A stretch of 64,000 nucleotides of DNA from contig NZ_CAJZAR010000083.1 of the NCBI RefSeq assembly GCF_914484835.1, positions 26,865 to 90,864 of the forward strand. The letters are read 5' to 3'. A program made the translations under genes and the position numbers. Below the pieces are notes generated by a model that was not told where the DNA came from, did not search any database, and saw only the letters and a program-made list of their open reading frames with translations. This document shows positions 33,201-42,237 of the stretch, in pieces. Origin of the DNA: Paraburkholderia tropica (GTDB taxonomy: Bacteria > Pseudomonadota > Gammaproteobacteria > Burkholderiales > Burkholderiaceae). The number at the start of each line of letters is the position of its first letter. The first letter of the stretch is position 1.

Positions 33201-35462
33201 ATGAACGACCAGCCGAAAAAGATGAACGTCGTGCAACTGACGTTTATCGTGACCGTCAACATGATGGGTTCCGGCATCATCATGTTGCCCTCCAACATGG
33301 CGAAAGTCGGCGCGATCTCGCTGCTTTCGTGGGTCGTGACCGCCGTGGGGTCGATGGCGATCGCCTACGGCTTCGCGCAGGCGGGCATCCTGAACCAGCG
33401 CGCGGGCGGCATGGCCGCGTATGCTGAGGATGCCTATGGAAAGGCCGGTTACTTCCAGGTGTTCTTCCTCTACTTCCTCTCGGTCGCGATTGCAAACGTC
33501 GCGGTCGCGAGTTCGGCGCTCGGTTATCTCGCGGGCTTCTTTCCGGCCTTGACGTCATCGCCGGTCGCCACCTGCATCGGCGTGATCGCGCTGCTGTGGA
33601 TCACCACTGTCGCCAACTTCGGCGGGCCGAAGCTGACGGGCCGCATCGGTTCGGTGACGGTCTGGGGCGTGATCCTGCCCGTGGGCTTCATGTCGATCGC
33701 CGGATGGTTCTGGTTTCATCCCGCCTATTTCGCGGCGGCCTGGAACCCGCAGGGCCTGAGCCTGCTCGGCGGCATGGGTTCGAGTATTTCCCTCACGCTG
33801 TGGGCGTTTCTCGGCATGGAATCGGCGGTGCAGAACTCGTCGGCCGTCGAAAATCCGAAGCGCGACGTGCCGCTCGCCTGTCTGTTCGGCACGCTCGGCG
33901 CGGCCGTCATCTACGTGCTCTCGACCACGGTGATCCAGGGCATCGTGCCGAACGACGCGCTCGCGAAATCGACCGGGCCGTTCGGCCTCGCGTTCGCGCA
34001 TATGTTCACGCCCGCGATCGGCTCGATCGTGATGGCGCTCGCGGCGATGGCCTGCGTCGGCTCGCTGCTCGGCTGGCAGTTCACGCTCGCGCAAACCGCG
34101 AAAGACGCCGCCGACAGCGACATGTTCCTGCCGGTGTTCAGCAAGGCCAACCGCACCGGCGCGCCGATCCCCGGCATGATCATCATGGCGATCGTGCAGT
34201 CGCTGATGGCGCTCTCGACGATCTCGCCGAATCTCGCCGAACAGTTCGCCGCGCTCGTGAACCTCGCGGTGGTCACCAACGTCCTGCCCTACATCATTTC
34301 GCTCTCGGCGCTGTTCATGATGATGCGCGAGGCGGGTACCGAAGCCGCCGTCTACCGCCGCAACGCCGTGGTCACCGTGGTGGCGATGGTCTACTCCATC
34401 TACGCGCTCTACGCCTCGGGCAAGGACGCCGTGCTCGGCGGCATGCTGGTGCTCGCCATCGGCTATGTGATCTACGGCTTCATGGCGGCGCGGCGCGCGG
34501 GCAGCGCGGCGAGAGCCGGCAAGCCCGCGATCCTCGCCGCCGGGATCATCGCGTTCCTCGTGCTCTGCTCGCCGTGGCCGCATCGCGCGCACGCCGCCGA
34601 AACCGACAACGCCACGGCGGCGGCGACAACCGGCGCGCTGGCCCGCATCAAGCAGTCGGGCAAGATGACCATCGGTTATGTCGCCGACGCGCGCCCCTAC
34701 GCGTTCCGCAACGGCGAAGGTCAGCCCGACGGCTATGCCGTGGCGCTGTGCACGAAAGTCGCCGACAAGCTCAAGACCGATCTCGCGCTGCCCGCGCTGG
34801 CCGTGAACTGGACCGTCGTGAAAGCCGACGATCGTTATCGCGCGCTTCAGGATCACCGCGTCGATCTGCTCTGCGCCGACGCCGAGACGCTCACGGGCCG
34901 CCAGTACATCAGCTACTCGATTCCCGTCTATCCGGGCGGCATTGCCGCGCTCACGCGCGCCGACGCGCCCGCCGGCCTCAAGGAAGTGCTCAGCGGCTCG
35001 ACGCAATCGGAGCGGCCGATCTGGCGCGCCTCGCCAGCCCAACTGCTGAACGCGCAGACGTTCTCGACGCTGGAAAACTCGCCCACGCAGCACTGGCTCC
35101 ACGAACGCATGGGCACGTTCAAGCTGTCGGCGCGCGTGATCACGGCGTCGAGCTATGAGGACGGCGTGCAGCAGGTGCTCTCGCGCAAGGCGGGCGTGTT
35201 CTTCGCCGAGCGCGCGATCCTGCAGGACCAGGTGAGCCGCAACCCGTCCGGCGACCGGCTGCTGGTGCTGACGCGGCGCTTTTCCTATGCGCCGATTTCG
35301 CTGGGCGTGGCGCGCGGCGACGAGGATCTGCGTCTGTTCGTCGACCGCACGCTGAGCCAGGTCTTCAAGGCGGGCGACTACCGCGAAAGCTATGTGAAGT
35401 GGTTCGGCCAGCCGGACGAGGACGCACGCAACTTCTACCGTCTGGCGATCCTGCCGGACTAG
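33201..35462 (+). CDS. APC-family ornithine/putrescine (or arginine) antiporter fused to a periplasmic solute-binding domain
   Basis: A 753-residue fusion. Residues about 1-445 are a complete PotE/ArcD-like basic amino-acid antiporter with 12 helices (FIVTVNMMGSGIIMLPSNMA, SLTLWAFLGMESAVQNSSAVENPKRDVP). A last hydrophobic segment ends SPWPHRAHAAETDN, which looks like a signal-peptidase site (AHA before AE). The remaining 280 residues form an SBP_bac_3-type amino-acid-binding domain (GALARIKQSGKMTIGYVADARPYAFRNG... VKWFG). An antiporter normally has no such tail, which may present or sense substrate in the periplasm, or may be cleaved free. AAGGAGG is eight bases before the ATG. It follows ornithine decarboxylase and precedes arcA. 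Confidence 0.88.
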   Translation: MNDQPKKMNVVQLTFIVTVNMMGSGIIMLPSNMAKVGAISLLSWVVTAVGSMAIAYGFAQAGILNQRAGGMAAYAEDAYGKAGYFQVFFLYFLSVAIANVAVASSALGYLAGFFPALTSSPVATCIGVIALLWITTVANFGGPKLTGRIGSVTVWGVILPVGFMSIAGWFWFHPAYFAAAWNPQGLSLLGGMGSSISLTLWAFLGMESAVQNSSAVENPKRDVPLACLFGTLGAAVIYVLSTTVIQGIVPNDALAKSTGPFGLAFAHMFTPAIGSIVMALAAMACVGSLLGWQFTLAQTAKDAADSDMFLPVFSKANRTGAPIPGMIIMAIVQSLMALSTISPNLAEQFAALVNLAVVTNVLPYIISLSALFMMMREAGTEAAVYRRNAVVTVVAMVYSIYALYASGKDAVLGGMLVLAIGYVIYGFMAARRAGSAARAGKPAILAAGIIAFLVLCSPWPHRAHAAETDNATAAATTGALARIKQSGKMTIGYVADARPYAFRNGEGQPDGYAVALCTKVADKLKTDLALPALAVNWTVVKADDRYRALQDHRVDLLCADAETLTGRQYISYSIPVYPGGIAALTRADAPAGLKEVLSGSTQSERPIWRASPAQLLNAQTFSTLENSPTQHWLHERMGTFKLSARVITASSYEDGVQQVLSRKAGVFFAERAILQDQVSRNPSGDRLLVLTRRFSYAPISLGVARGDEDLRLFVDRTLSQVFKAGDYRESYVKWFGQPDEDARNFYRLAILPD

Positions 35463-35484
35463 ACACAAAAGCAAGGAGACGACG

Positions 35485-36741
35485 ATGGGCACCGAGACAG
35501 TAAGCCTTGGCGTGCATTCCGAGGCCGGCAAGCTACGCAAGGTGATGGTCTGCTCGCCCGGCCTCGCGCACCAGCGCCTGACACCGAGCAATTGCGACGA
35601 GCTGCTGTTCGACGATGTCGTCTGGGTCAGCCAGGCGAAGCGCGATCACTTCGACTTCGTCACCAAGATGCGCGAGCGCGGCGTCGAGGTCGTCGAAATG
35701 CACAATCTGCTTGAGGAGACCCTCAAGAACCCGGATGCCGCCGACTGGATTCTCGACCGCAAGATCCGCCCGGACACGGTCGGCGTTTCGCTCGCGAGCG
35801 AGGTCCGCAGCTGGTTCGCGGGACTCGACGCGCGCCGTGCCGCCGAGTTCCTGATCGGCGGCGTGGTGGCCGAAGACATCCCCGAGAGCGAGGAAAGCCA
35901 CACGCTCAAGATGTATCGCCAGTATCTCGACTACTCCAGCTTCGTGCTGCCGCCGCTGCCGAACACGCTGTTCACGCGCGACACGACCTGCTGGATTTAC
36001 GGCGGCGTGTCGCTCAATCCGATGTACTGGCCCGCGCGCCGCCAGGAAACGCTGCTCGCCACGGCGATCTACAAATTCCATCCCGACTTCGCGGACAAGC
36101 CGTTCGAAGTCTGGTACGGCGACCCCGACACCGATCACGGCGCCGCGACGCTCGAAGGCGGCGACGTGATGCCGATCGGCAAGGGCAGCGTGCTGATCGG
36201 CATGGGCGAGCGCACGAGCCGTCACGCGATCGGCGCCATCGCACAGCGGCTGTTCGAAAAAGGCGCGGCCGAACGGATCGTCGTCGCGGGGCTGCCGAAA
36301 TCGCGCGCGGCCATGCACCTCGACACGGTGTTCAGTTTCTGCGACCGCGATCTCGTGACGATCTTCCCCGAAGTCGTCAAGGCGATCGTGCCGTTCACGA
36401 TCCGCCCCGACGGCAACGATCGCTCGAAGCTGCATGTGCAGCGCGAGGAAAAGCCCTTCGTCGATGTCGTGGGCGACGCGCTCGGCCTCTCGAAGCTGCG
36501 CGTGGTGGAAACCGGCGGCAACAGCTTCGCTGCCGAGCGCGAGCAATGGGACGACGGCAACAACGTGGTCTGCATCGAGCCCGGCGTGGTGGTCGGCTAC
36601 GACCGCAACACCCACACCAACACCTTGTTGCGCAAGGCCGGCGTGGAAGTCATCACGATCAGCGCCAGCGAACTCGGACGCGGACGCGGCGGCGGCCACT
36701 GCATGACCTGCCCGATCATTCGCGATCCTATCGATTACTGA
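35485..36741 (+). CDS. arcA: Arginine deiminase
   Basis: Exactly 418 residues, as in Pseudomonas ADI. The catalytic Cys falls at residue 406 in GGGHCMTCPIIRDP, and LFTRDTTCWIYGGV, ATLEGGDVMPIG and HLDTVFSFCD carry the other active-site residues. It converts arginine to citrulline and ammonia, the first step of the ADI pathway, which yields ATP without oxygen and raises pH. Directly followed by arcB and arcC; the antiporter upstream takes the place of arcD. Confidence 0.97.
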   Translation: MGTETVSLGVHSEAGKLRKVMVCSPGLAHQRLTPSNCDELLFDDVVWVSQAKRDHFDFVTKMRERGVEVVEMHNLLEETLKNPDAADWILDRKIRPDTVGVSLASEVRSWFAGLDARRAAEFLIGGVVAEDIPESEESHTLKMYRQYLDYSSFVLPPLPNTLFTRDTTCWIYGGVSLNPMYWPARRQETLLATAIYKFHPDFADKPFEVWYGDPDTDHGAATLEGGDVMPIGKGSVLIGMGERTSRHAIGAIAQRLFEKGAAERIVVAGLPKSRAAMHLDTVFSFCDRDLVTIFPEVVKAIVPFTIRPDGNDRSKLHVQREEKPFVDVVGDALGLSKLRVVETGGNSFAAEREQWDDGNNVVCIEPGVVVGYDRNTHTNTLLRKAGVEVITISASELGRGRGGGHCMTCPIIRDPIDY

Positions 36742-36770
36742 GCATCGACTACTGAGAACGGAGATTCACA

Positions 36771-37781
36771 ATGGCCTTCAATCTCTCGAACCGCAATTTT
36801 TTGAGTCTGATGCACCACTCGACGCGCGAGCTGCGCTATCTGCTCGACCTGTCGCGCGATCTGAAGCGGGCGAAATACACGGGCACCGAGCAGCAGCATC
36901 TGAAGGGCATGGAGATCGCGCTGATCTTCGAAAAGACCTCCACGCGCACGCGCTGCGCGTTCGAGGTGGCCGCGCACGACCAGGGCGCCAACGTCACGTA
37001 TATCGATCCGCATTCCTCGCAGATCGGCCATAAGGAAAGCATGAAGGACACGGCGCGCGTGCTCGGCCGCATGTTCAATGCGATCGAGTATCGCGGCTTC
37101 AGCCAGGAAGTCGTCGAGGAACTGGCGCGCTATGCGGGCGTGCCGGTGTTCAACGGACTGACCGACGAATATCACCCGACGCAAATGCTCGCCGACGTGC
37201 TGACCATGCGCGAAAACAGCGACAAGCCGCTCACGCAGATCAGCTATGCGTATCTCGGCGACGCGCGCAACAACATGGGCAATTCGCTGCTGCTGATCGG
37301 CGCCAAGCTCGGCATGGACGTGCGCATCGGCGCGCCGAAATCGCTCTGGCCGAACGACGAGCATATCGCCGCCTGCCGCCAGTTCGCCGAGGAAAGCGGC
37401 GCGCGCCTCACGCTCACCGAAGACCCCAAGGCGGCCGTCGAGGGCACCGACTTCGTTCACACCGACGTGTGGGTGTCGATGGGCGAGCCGTTCGAGGCGT
37501 GGGGCGAGCGCATCAACATACTGCTGCCCTATCAGGTCAACATGGCGCTGATGAAGGCCACGAAAAATCCGCAGGCGAAATTCATGCACTGCCTGCCGGC
37601 CTTCCACAACAGCGAAACCGAAGTCGGCAGACAGATTTCCGCGCGCTATCCCGAACTGACGAACGGCATCGAGGTCACGGAGGAAGTGTTCGAATCGCCG
37701 CTGAACATCGCGTTCGAGCAGGCCGAGAACCGCATGCACACCATCAAGGCGATTCTCGTTTCGACGCTCTCCAACATGTGA
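36771..37781 (+). CDS. arcB: Catabolic ornithine carbamoyltransferase
   Basis: A 336-residue transferase with the carbamoyl-phosphate site EKTSTRTRCAFEV (near residue 55), HPTQMLADVLTM and the ornithine-loop FMHCLPAFHNSETEVG. In an ADI operon it runs in the phosphorolytic direction, turning citrulline plus phosphate into ornithine and carbamoyl phosphate. The length and the insertion before the C-terminus match catabolic ArcB rather than ArgF. GGAG lies nine bases before the start; 29 bases after arcA. Confidence 0.96.
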   Translation: MAFNLSNRNFLSLMHHSTRELRYLLDLSRDLKRAKYTGTEQQHLKGMEIALIFEKTSTRTRCAFEVAAHDQGANVTYIDPHSSQIGHKESMKDTARVLGRMFNAIEYRGFSQEVVEELARYAGVPVFNGLTDEYHPTQMLADVLTMRENSDKPLTQISYAYLGDARNNMGNSLLLIGAKLGMDVRIGAPKSLWPNDEHIAACRQFAEESGARLTLTEDPKAAVEGTDFVHTDVWVSMGEPFEAWGERINILLPYQVNMALMKATKNPQAKFMHCLPAFHNSETEVGRQISARYPELTNGIEVTEEVFESPLNIAFEQAENRMHTIKAILVSTLSNM

Positions 37782-37830
37782 GCACACGCGGCGCGAGGAG
37801 ACCACAGAACGGACCACGAAGGGGAAGACA

Positions 37831-38763
37831 ATGCGCATTGTGATTGCGTTAGGCGGTAACGCGCTCCTGCGGCGCGGCGAACCGATGACGGCCGAGAATC
37901 AGCGCGAGAACGTCCGCATCGCGGCGGAACAGATCGCGCAGATCGCCGAGGGGAACGAGCTCGTCATCGCGCATGGCAACGGTCCGCAGGTCGGTCTGCT
38001 CGCGCTGCAAGGCGCGGCCTACAAGGACGTGCCGGGCTATCCGCTCGACGTGCTCGGCGCCCAGACCGAAGGGATGATCGGCTATCTGATCGAGCAGGAA
38101 CTCGGCAACCTGCTGCCTTACGAAGTGCCGTTCGCGACCATTCTGACCCAGGTCGAAGTCGATCCGGCGGACCCGGCTTTCCAGCATCCGAGCAAGCCGA
38201 TCGGCCCCGTCTACGACAAGGCCGAAGCCGAGCGGCTGGCCGCCGAAAAAGGCTGGAGCATCGCGCCCGACGGCGACAAGTTCCGCCGCGTCGTGGCGAG
38301 TCCGCGCCCGCAGCACATCTTCGAGATCCGGCCGGTGAAGTGGCTGCTCGAACGCGGCACGATCGTCATCTGCGCGGGCGGCGGCGGCATCCCGACGATG
38401 TACGACGACAAGCGCAGCCTGCACGGCGTCGAAGCGGTGATCGACAAGGACCTGTGCTCCGCCCTGCTCGCCGAGGAACTCGAAGCGGACATGCTGATCA
38501 TCGCGACCGACGTGAACGCCGCCTATATCGACTGGGGCAAGCCCGAGAGCAAGGCCATCGCGCAGGCGCATCCCGACGAACTCGACCGGCTCGGTTTCGC
38601 GGCCGGCTCGATGGGGCCGAAGGTCATGGCCGCCGCCGAATTCGCCCGTCACACGGGCAAGGACGCGGTGATCGGCGCGCTGCCCGACATCGTCGCCATT
38701 ACGCGCAATGCAGCGGGTACGCGGGTCAGCACCCGCGAACCCGGGCTGCGCTATTACGGCTGA
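37831..38763 (+). CDS. arcC: Carbamate kinase
   Basis: A 310-residue amino-acid-kinase-fold enzyme: MRIVIALGGNALLRRGEPM at the N-terminus, VIAHGNGPQVGLLALQ, CAGGGGIPTM and LIIATDVNAAYI. It transfers phosphate from carbamoyl phosphate to ADP and is the ATP-yielding last step of the ADI pathway. GAAGGGGAAG precedes the start. The gene order arcA-arcB-arcC is complete. Confidence 0.96.
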   Translation: MRIVIALGGNALLRRGEPMTAENQRENVRIAAEQIAQIAEGNELVIAHGNGPQVGLLALQGAAYKDVPGYPLDVLGAQTEGMIGYLIEQELGNLLPYEVPFATILTQVEVDPADPAFQHPSKPIGPVYDKAEAERLAAEKGWSIAPDGDKFRRVVASPRPQHIFEIRPVKWLLERGTIVICAGGGGIPTMYDDKRSLHGVEAVIDKDLCSALLAEELEADMLIIATDVNAAYIDWGKPESKAIAQAHPDELDRLGFAAGSMGPKVMAAAEFARHTGKDAVIGALPDIVAITRNAAGTRVSTREPGLRYYG

Positions 38764-38911
38764 AAGCGTCGACTGCATGCGTCGACTGAAAGCGTCCCGT
38801 GAACGCTTCGCCTGAAAGCGACGCCTGAGCCTTTTCCCTGAACGCTTCGCGGCGCGCCACGGCGCGCGCGAAGTTTCCCCACCACGCGCGCCGAACCGCA
38901 AGGGAGTTCAC
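38764..38911. repeat. Short repeats between arcC and the arginine decarboxylase
   Basis: This 148-bp gap contains three copies of CTGAAAGCG(T/A) and two of CTGAACGCTTCGC, partly as inverted pairs (AAGCGT/ACGCTT). They could fold in RNA or act as a processing or attenuation element. No GGACC box is present, so the decarboxylase may be cotranscribed with the arc genes. Confidence 0.5.
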
Positions 38912-41227
38912 ATGCCGTTCTCATCGGAATCCGTCTATCGCCGGCTCGGCATGAAGGCGCTGCTGGTCGATCACGAAGTCGAGACGCGCACCGCCAGCGG
39001 CCGCGCCGCCGAAGCGCTCGCGCGCGAACTGGAGGATCGCAACGTGCGCGTCGTGACCGCCGCATCGGCCGACGACGCCATCGCCGTGATCCAGTCCGAT
39101 CCGCTCGTGCAATGCCTGCTGCTGAGCTGGGAACTCGAAGGCGACGACAGCCACCTGGCGGCGCAGCGCGTGCTCGACGCGCAACGGCTGCGCAGCGCGA
39201 CCGTGCCGATCTTCCTGCTCGCGAGCCGCACGAGCGCCTCGACGATTCCCGTCGACGCCATGCAGAAGGCCGACGACTTCATCTGGATGCTCGAAGACAC
39301 GACCGCGTTCATCGCCGGGCGCATCATCGCGTCGATCGAGCGCTATCGGGAAACGGTGCTGCCGCCGATGCTCGGCGCGCTCGCGCGTTTCTCGCGCGTG
39401 TTCGAATACTCGTGGCACACGCCGGGCCATACCGGCGGCACCGCCTTCATGAAATCGACCGTCGGCCAGGCGTTCTTCGAGTTCTTCGGCGAACAGCTGT
39501 TCCGTTCGGACCTGTCGATTTCGGTCGGCGAACTCGGCTCCCTGCTCGACCACAGCGGCCCGATCGGCGAAAGCGAGCGTTACGCGGCGCGCGTGTTCGG
39601 CTCACATCGCACGTATCACGTGACGAACGGCTCGTCGATGTCGAACCGCGTGATCCTGATGGCGAGCGTGACGCGCAACCAGATCGCGCTCTGCGACCGC
39701 AATTGCCACAAGTCGGCCGAGCACGCGATGACGATGTCGGGCGCGATCCCGACCTACCTCGTGCCGTCGCGCAACCGCTACGGCATCATCGGGCCGATCC
39801 TGCCCGAGCGCCTCACGGCCGCCGCGATCCGCCTGCTGATCGAACAGAATCCGCTCGTGCGCGACCGCGACGGCGTCGAGCCCGTGCCCGTGCATGCGCT
39901 CGTGACGAATTCGACCTACGACGGCCTCTGCTACAACGTCACGCGTCTCGAAGAACTGCTCGGCGAAAGCGTCGACCGGCTGCACTTCGACGAAGCCTGG
40001 TACGGCTACGCGCGCTTCAATCCGCTCTATCGCGACCGCTTCGCCATGCACGGCGATCCTGCCGATCACGACGCGTCGAAGCCCACAGTGTTCGCCACGC
40101 ACTCGACGCACAAGCTGCTCGCGGCCTTGTCGCAGGCCTCGTTCATCCATATCCGCGACGGCCGCAATCCGATCGAGCACGCGCGCTTCAACGAGGCCTA
40201 CATGATGCACGCCTCGACCTCGCCGCAATACGCGATCATCGCTTCGAACGACGTGAGCGCCGCGATGATGGACGGCGCGGGCGGCGAAGCGCTCACGGGC
40301 GACGCGATCCGCGAGGCCGTCGCGTTCCGCCAGATGCTGTCGCGGCTGCACGCGCAGTTCGACGAGCAGGACGACTGGTTCTTCGACGGCTGGCAGCCTG
40401 ATCAGGTCCTGAACCGGCAGACCGGCCGCCGCACGCCGTTCCACGAAGCCGACCCCGAACTGCTCGCGACCGATCCGTCGTGCTGGGTGCTGAGGGCCAA
40501 CGAGATCTGGCACGGCTTTGGCGAGATCGAGGACGGCTACTGCATGCTCGATCCGATCAAGGTGTCGATCCTCACGCCGGGCGTCGCGCCCGAAGGCGGC
40601 CTCCAGCCGATCGGCATTCCGGCCTGCGTGGTCACGGCCTATCTCGACCGCCACGGCATCGTCGTCGAGAAGACCACCGATTTCACGATCCTGCTGCTGT
40701 TTTCGATCGGCATCACCAAGGGCAAGTGGGGCACGCTCGTCAACACGCTGCTCGACTTCAAGAAGGACTACGACGCGAATTTGCCGCTCGATCAGGCGCT
40801 GCCCGGACTGGTGGCGCGTTATCCGCAGCGTTACCGGGGCCTCGGGCTGCGCGATCTGTGCGACCTGATGTTCCGCGCGATGCGCGACCTCAAGACCACC
40901 GAGATGATGTCACGCGGATTCTCGACGCTGCCGCATCCCGAATGCAGCCCGCAGGAAGCGTTCGAGCTGCTGGTCCACAACGACGTGGAAACGCTCGACC
41001 TCTCGCAGATGGCGGGACGCGTGGTCGCCAATGCGGTCGTGCCCTATCCGCCGGGCATTCCGCTGCTGATGCCCGGCGAGAACGCCGGCCCCGCCGACGG
41101 CCCGCTGCTCGGCTATCTCAAGGCGCTCGAACAATACGATCTGCGTTTCCCCGGTTTTACGCACGATACGCATGGGGTCGAAGTCGAAGACGGCGTGTAC
41201 CGGATCGCCTGCATCAAGACGTCCTAG
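38912..41227 (+). CDS. adiA: Inducible arginine decarboxylase (AdiA-type)
   Basis: A 771-residue member of the same PLP family as the ornithine decarboxylase but of the Arg/Lys type: YSWHTPGHTGGTAFMKS, RSDLSISVGELGSLLDHSGPIGESE, YHVTNGSSMSN, DRNCHKSAEH, the Schiff-base Lys in FATHSTHKLLAALSQASFIH and a CheY-like N-terminal wing. The ATHSTHKLLAALSQ segment and GPIGESE favour arginine over lysine. It makes agmatine and consumes a proton, as in acid resistance. It competes for the substrate used by ArcA, so the cluster has two arginine exits. Confidence 0.88.
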   Translation: MPFSSESVYRRLGMKALLVDHEVETRTASGRAAEALARELEDRNVRVVTAASADDAIAVIQSDPLVQCLLLSWELEGDDSHLAAQRVLDAQRLRSATVPIFLLASRTSASTIPVDAMQKADDFIWMLEDTTAFIAGRIIASIERYRETVLPPMLGALARFSRVFEYSWHTPGHTGGTAFMKSTVGQAFFEFFGEQLFRSDLSISVGELGSLLDHSGPIGESERYAARVFGSHRTYHVTNGSSMSNRVILMASVTRNQIALCDRNCHKSAEHAMTMSGAIPTYLVPSRNRYGIIGPILPERLTAAAIRLLIEQNPLVRDRDGVEPVPVHALVTNSTYDGLCYNVTRLEELLGESVDRLHFDEAWYGYARFNPLYRDRFAMHGDPADHDASKPTVFATHSTHKLLAALSQASFIHIRDGRNPIEHARFNEAYMMHASTSPQYAIIASNDVSAAMMDGAGGEALTGDAIREAVAFRQMLSRLHAQFDEQDDWFFDGWQPDQVLNRQTGRRTPFHEADPELLATDPSCWVLRANEIWHGFGEIEDGYCMLDPIKVSILTPGVAPEGGLQPIGIPACVVTAYLDRHGIVVEKTTDFTILLLFSIGITKGKWGTLVNTLLDFKKDYDANLPLDQALPGLVARYPQRYRGLGLRDLCDLMFRAMRDLKTTEMMSRGFSTLPHPECSPQEAFELLVHNDVETLDLSQMAGRVVANAVVPYPPGIPLLMPGENAGPADGPLLGYLKALEQYDLRFPGFTHDTHGVEVEDGVYRIACIKTS

Positions 41228-41275
41228 ACGCGCGCGGATTGTAGCCATACGCAGCCACGCGCCGTCCCACTTATC

Positions 41276-41287
41276 AGACCAAAGTCC
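41276..41287. promoter_or_regulatory. GGACC box 2, ahead of a small exported protein
   Basis: AGACCAAAGTCC, one base off the perfect box, followed by GATA. It lies about 80 bases before the ATG at 41366. Confidence 0.6.
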
Positions 41288-41365
41288 GATACAAGGGGGC
41301 GGCGCGCGCGTATAGGCTGGAGGGGCTTTAGCACTCGTCCTTCCATACCGACATAGGAGTTCGTC

Positions 41366-41635
41366 ATGAAATACCGGACCGTGGCCATGATGATCGCGAC
41401 CCTTCCTCTCCTGTGCGTTTCCGGCGTCCGGGCTCAGGACAACCCCGCATCGACCCCGGCGGCGCACGCCGCGCATCCCGACGAGATCGTGCGGATGCGC
41501 CAGCAGGTCGCCGCCGCGAATCGCGAGTACGACCGCGAAGTGGCCGCGGCCAAGAAGGTCTACGACCACAAGAAGGCGGAGGCCAAGAAGAAGCGCGATG
41601 CGGCGGTCGCGGTCGCCCATCAGGGCGTCGATTGA
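41366..41635 (+). CDS. Small exported Ala/Lys-rich protein
   Basis: An 89-residue protein with a signal peptide (MKYRTVAMMIATLPLLCVSGVRAQ). A charged helix rich in Ala, Lys and Arg follows, with heptad-like repeats (VAAANREYDREVAAAKKVYDHKKAEAKKKRD), probably a periplasmic coiled coil. ATAGGAG precedes the start. No family recognised. It has its own GGACC box. Confidence 0.75.
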   Translation: MKYRTVAMMIATLPLLCVSGVRAQDNPASTPAAHAAHPDEIVRMRQQVAAANREYDREVAAAKKVYDHKKAEAKKKRDAAVAVAHQGVD

Positions 41636-41705
41636 TGAAGTCAGGCGTCCCACGCCCTTCGATCGGGCGCCGGACGCCGCCACCCATGCCGGTGAGGTAC
41701 GTGTT

Positions 41706-41936
41706 ATGGCTTTCGCTCTGCTGCTTGCGGTCTTTCTCGCCTCGACCGGCATCCTGGTCGGCGGCGCGATGAACCGGCCCGCGCAGCCGGAGACGGCGGC
41801 AGCGGCCGATGTGCGCGGCGATGCGAATGCGCCGGCGGCGTCACTGTCGTTGCCCGCGTCGTTGCCCGCGTCGTCGAACAATGCTACGCAGTCCCAATCG
41901 GATGCTCCATCGTCCGTCAAATCGAGCGGGGTCTAG
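41706..41936 (+). CDS. Small membrane-anchored or exported protein
   Basis: A 76-residue open frame starting MAFALLLAVFLASTGILVGGAMNRP, one hydrophobic segment, then a Ser/Ala-rich tail. GAGGT lies eight bases before the ATG. 70 bases after the preceding small exported gene and possibly cotranscribed. No family recognised; coding status likely but not certain. Confidence 0.5.
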   Translation: MAFALLLAVFLASTGILVGGAMNRPAQPETAAAADVRGDANAPAASLSLPASLPASSNNATQSQSDAPSSVKSSGV

Positions 41937-41945
41937 CCCGCGTGT

Positions 41946-42140
41946 CTAGTGGTCTCCTCGAACGCGTTGCCTGCGCGCCCGGCCGGGCATCCTCGCGATA
42001 TGGCCGTGCGTTCTGAAACGCAGCCTCGGCGGGGCGAGCGTGGCGAGCGGTACGAGCGGCGTGAGCGTGACAAGCGGCACGGCCGTCAACGCGGCAAGGT
42101 CGGCGACCAGCACGGCGAATCCACTGAGTACGGCACGCAT
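41946..42140 (-). CDS. Possible small hydrophobic ORF behind an orphan GGACC box
   Basis: A 64-residue leftward frame, MRAVLSGFAVLVADLAALTAVP followed by more hydrophobic and then basic residues. Its ribosome site is weak (GACGAG). The only reason to list it is that a near-perfect GGACC palindrome lies 55 bases upstream with no other gene to serve in this direction. A short RNA from the same promoter is an equal alternative. Confidence 0.25.
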   Translation of the reverse strand: MRAVLSGFAVLVADLAALTAVPLVTLTPLVPLATLAPPRLRFRTHGHIARMPGRARRQRVRGDH

Positions 42141-42194
42141 CGCAGTCTCGTCCGAAGTTCGTCGAGCCAGCTTACGCGCCGGCCAACGCCGATG

Positions 42195-42216
42195 AAATCG
42201 GACCTTGGTCCGATTT
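42195..42216. promoter_or_regulatory. GGACC box 3, orphan
   Basis: AAATCGGACC-TT-GGTCCGATTT, arms of ten bases around a two-base centre, is the most symmetric copy. It lies downstream of the convergently ending 42238-42930 gene and ahead of a leftward stretch with only a doubtful small ORF. Confidence 0.65.
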
Positions 42217-42237
42217 CCCCGTCCCGCCCCGCAGCCC

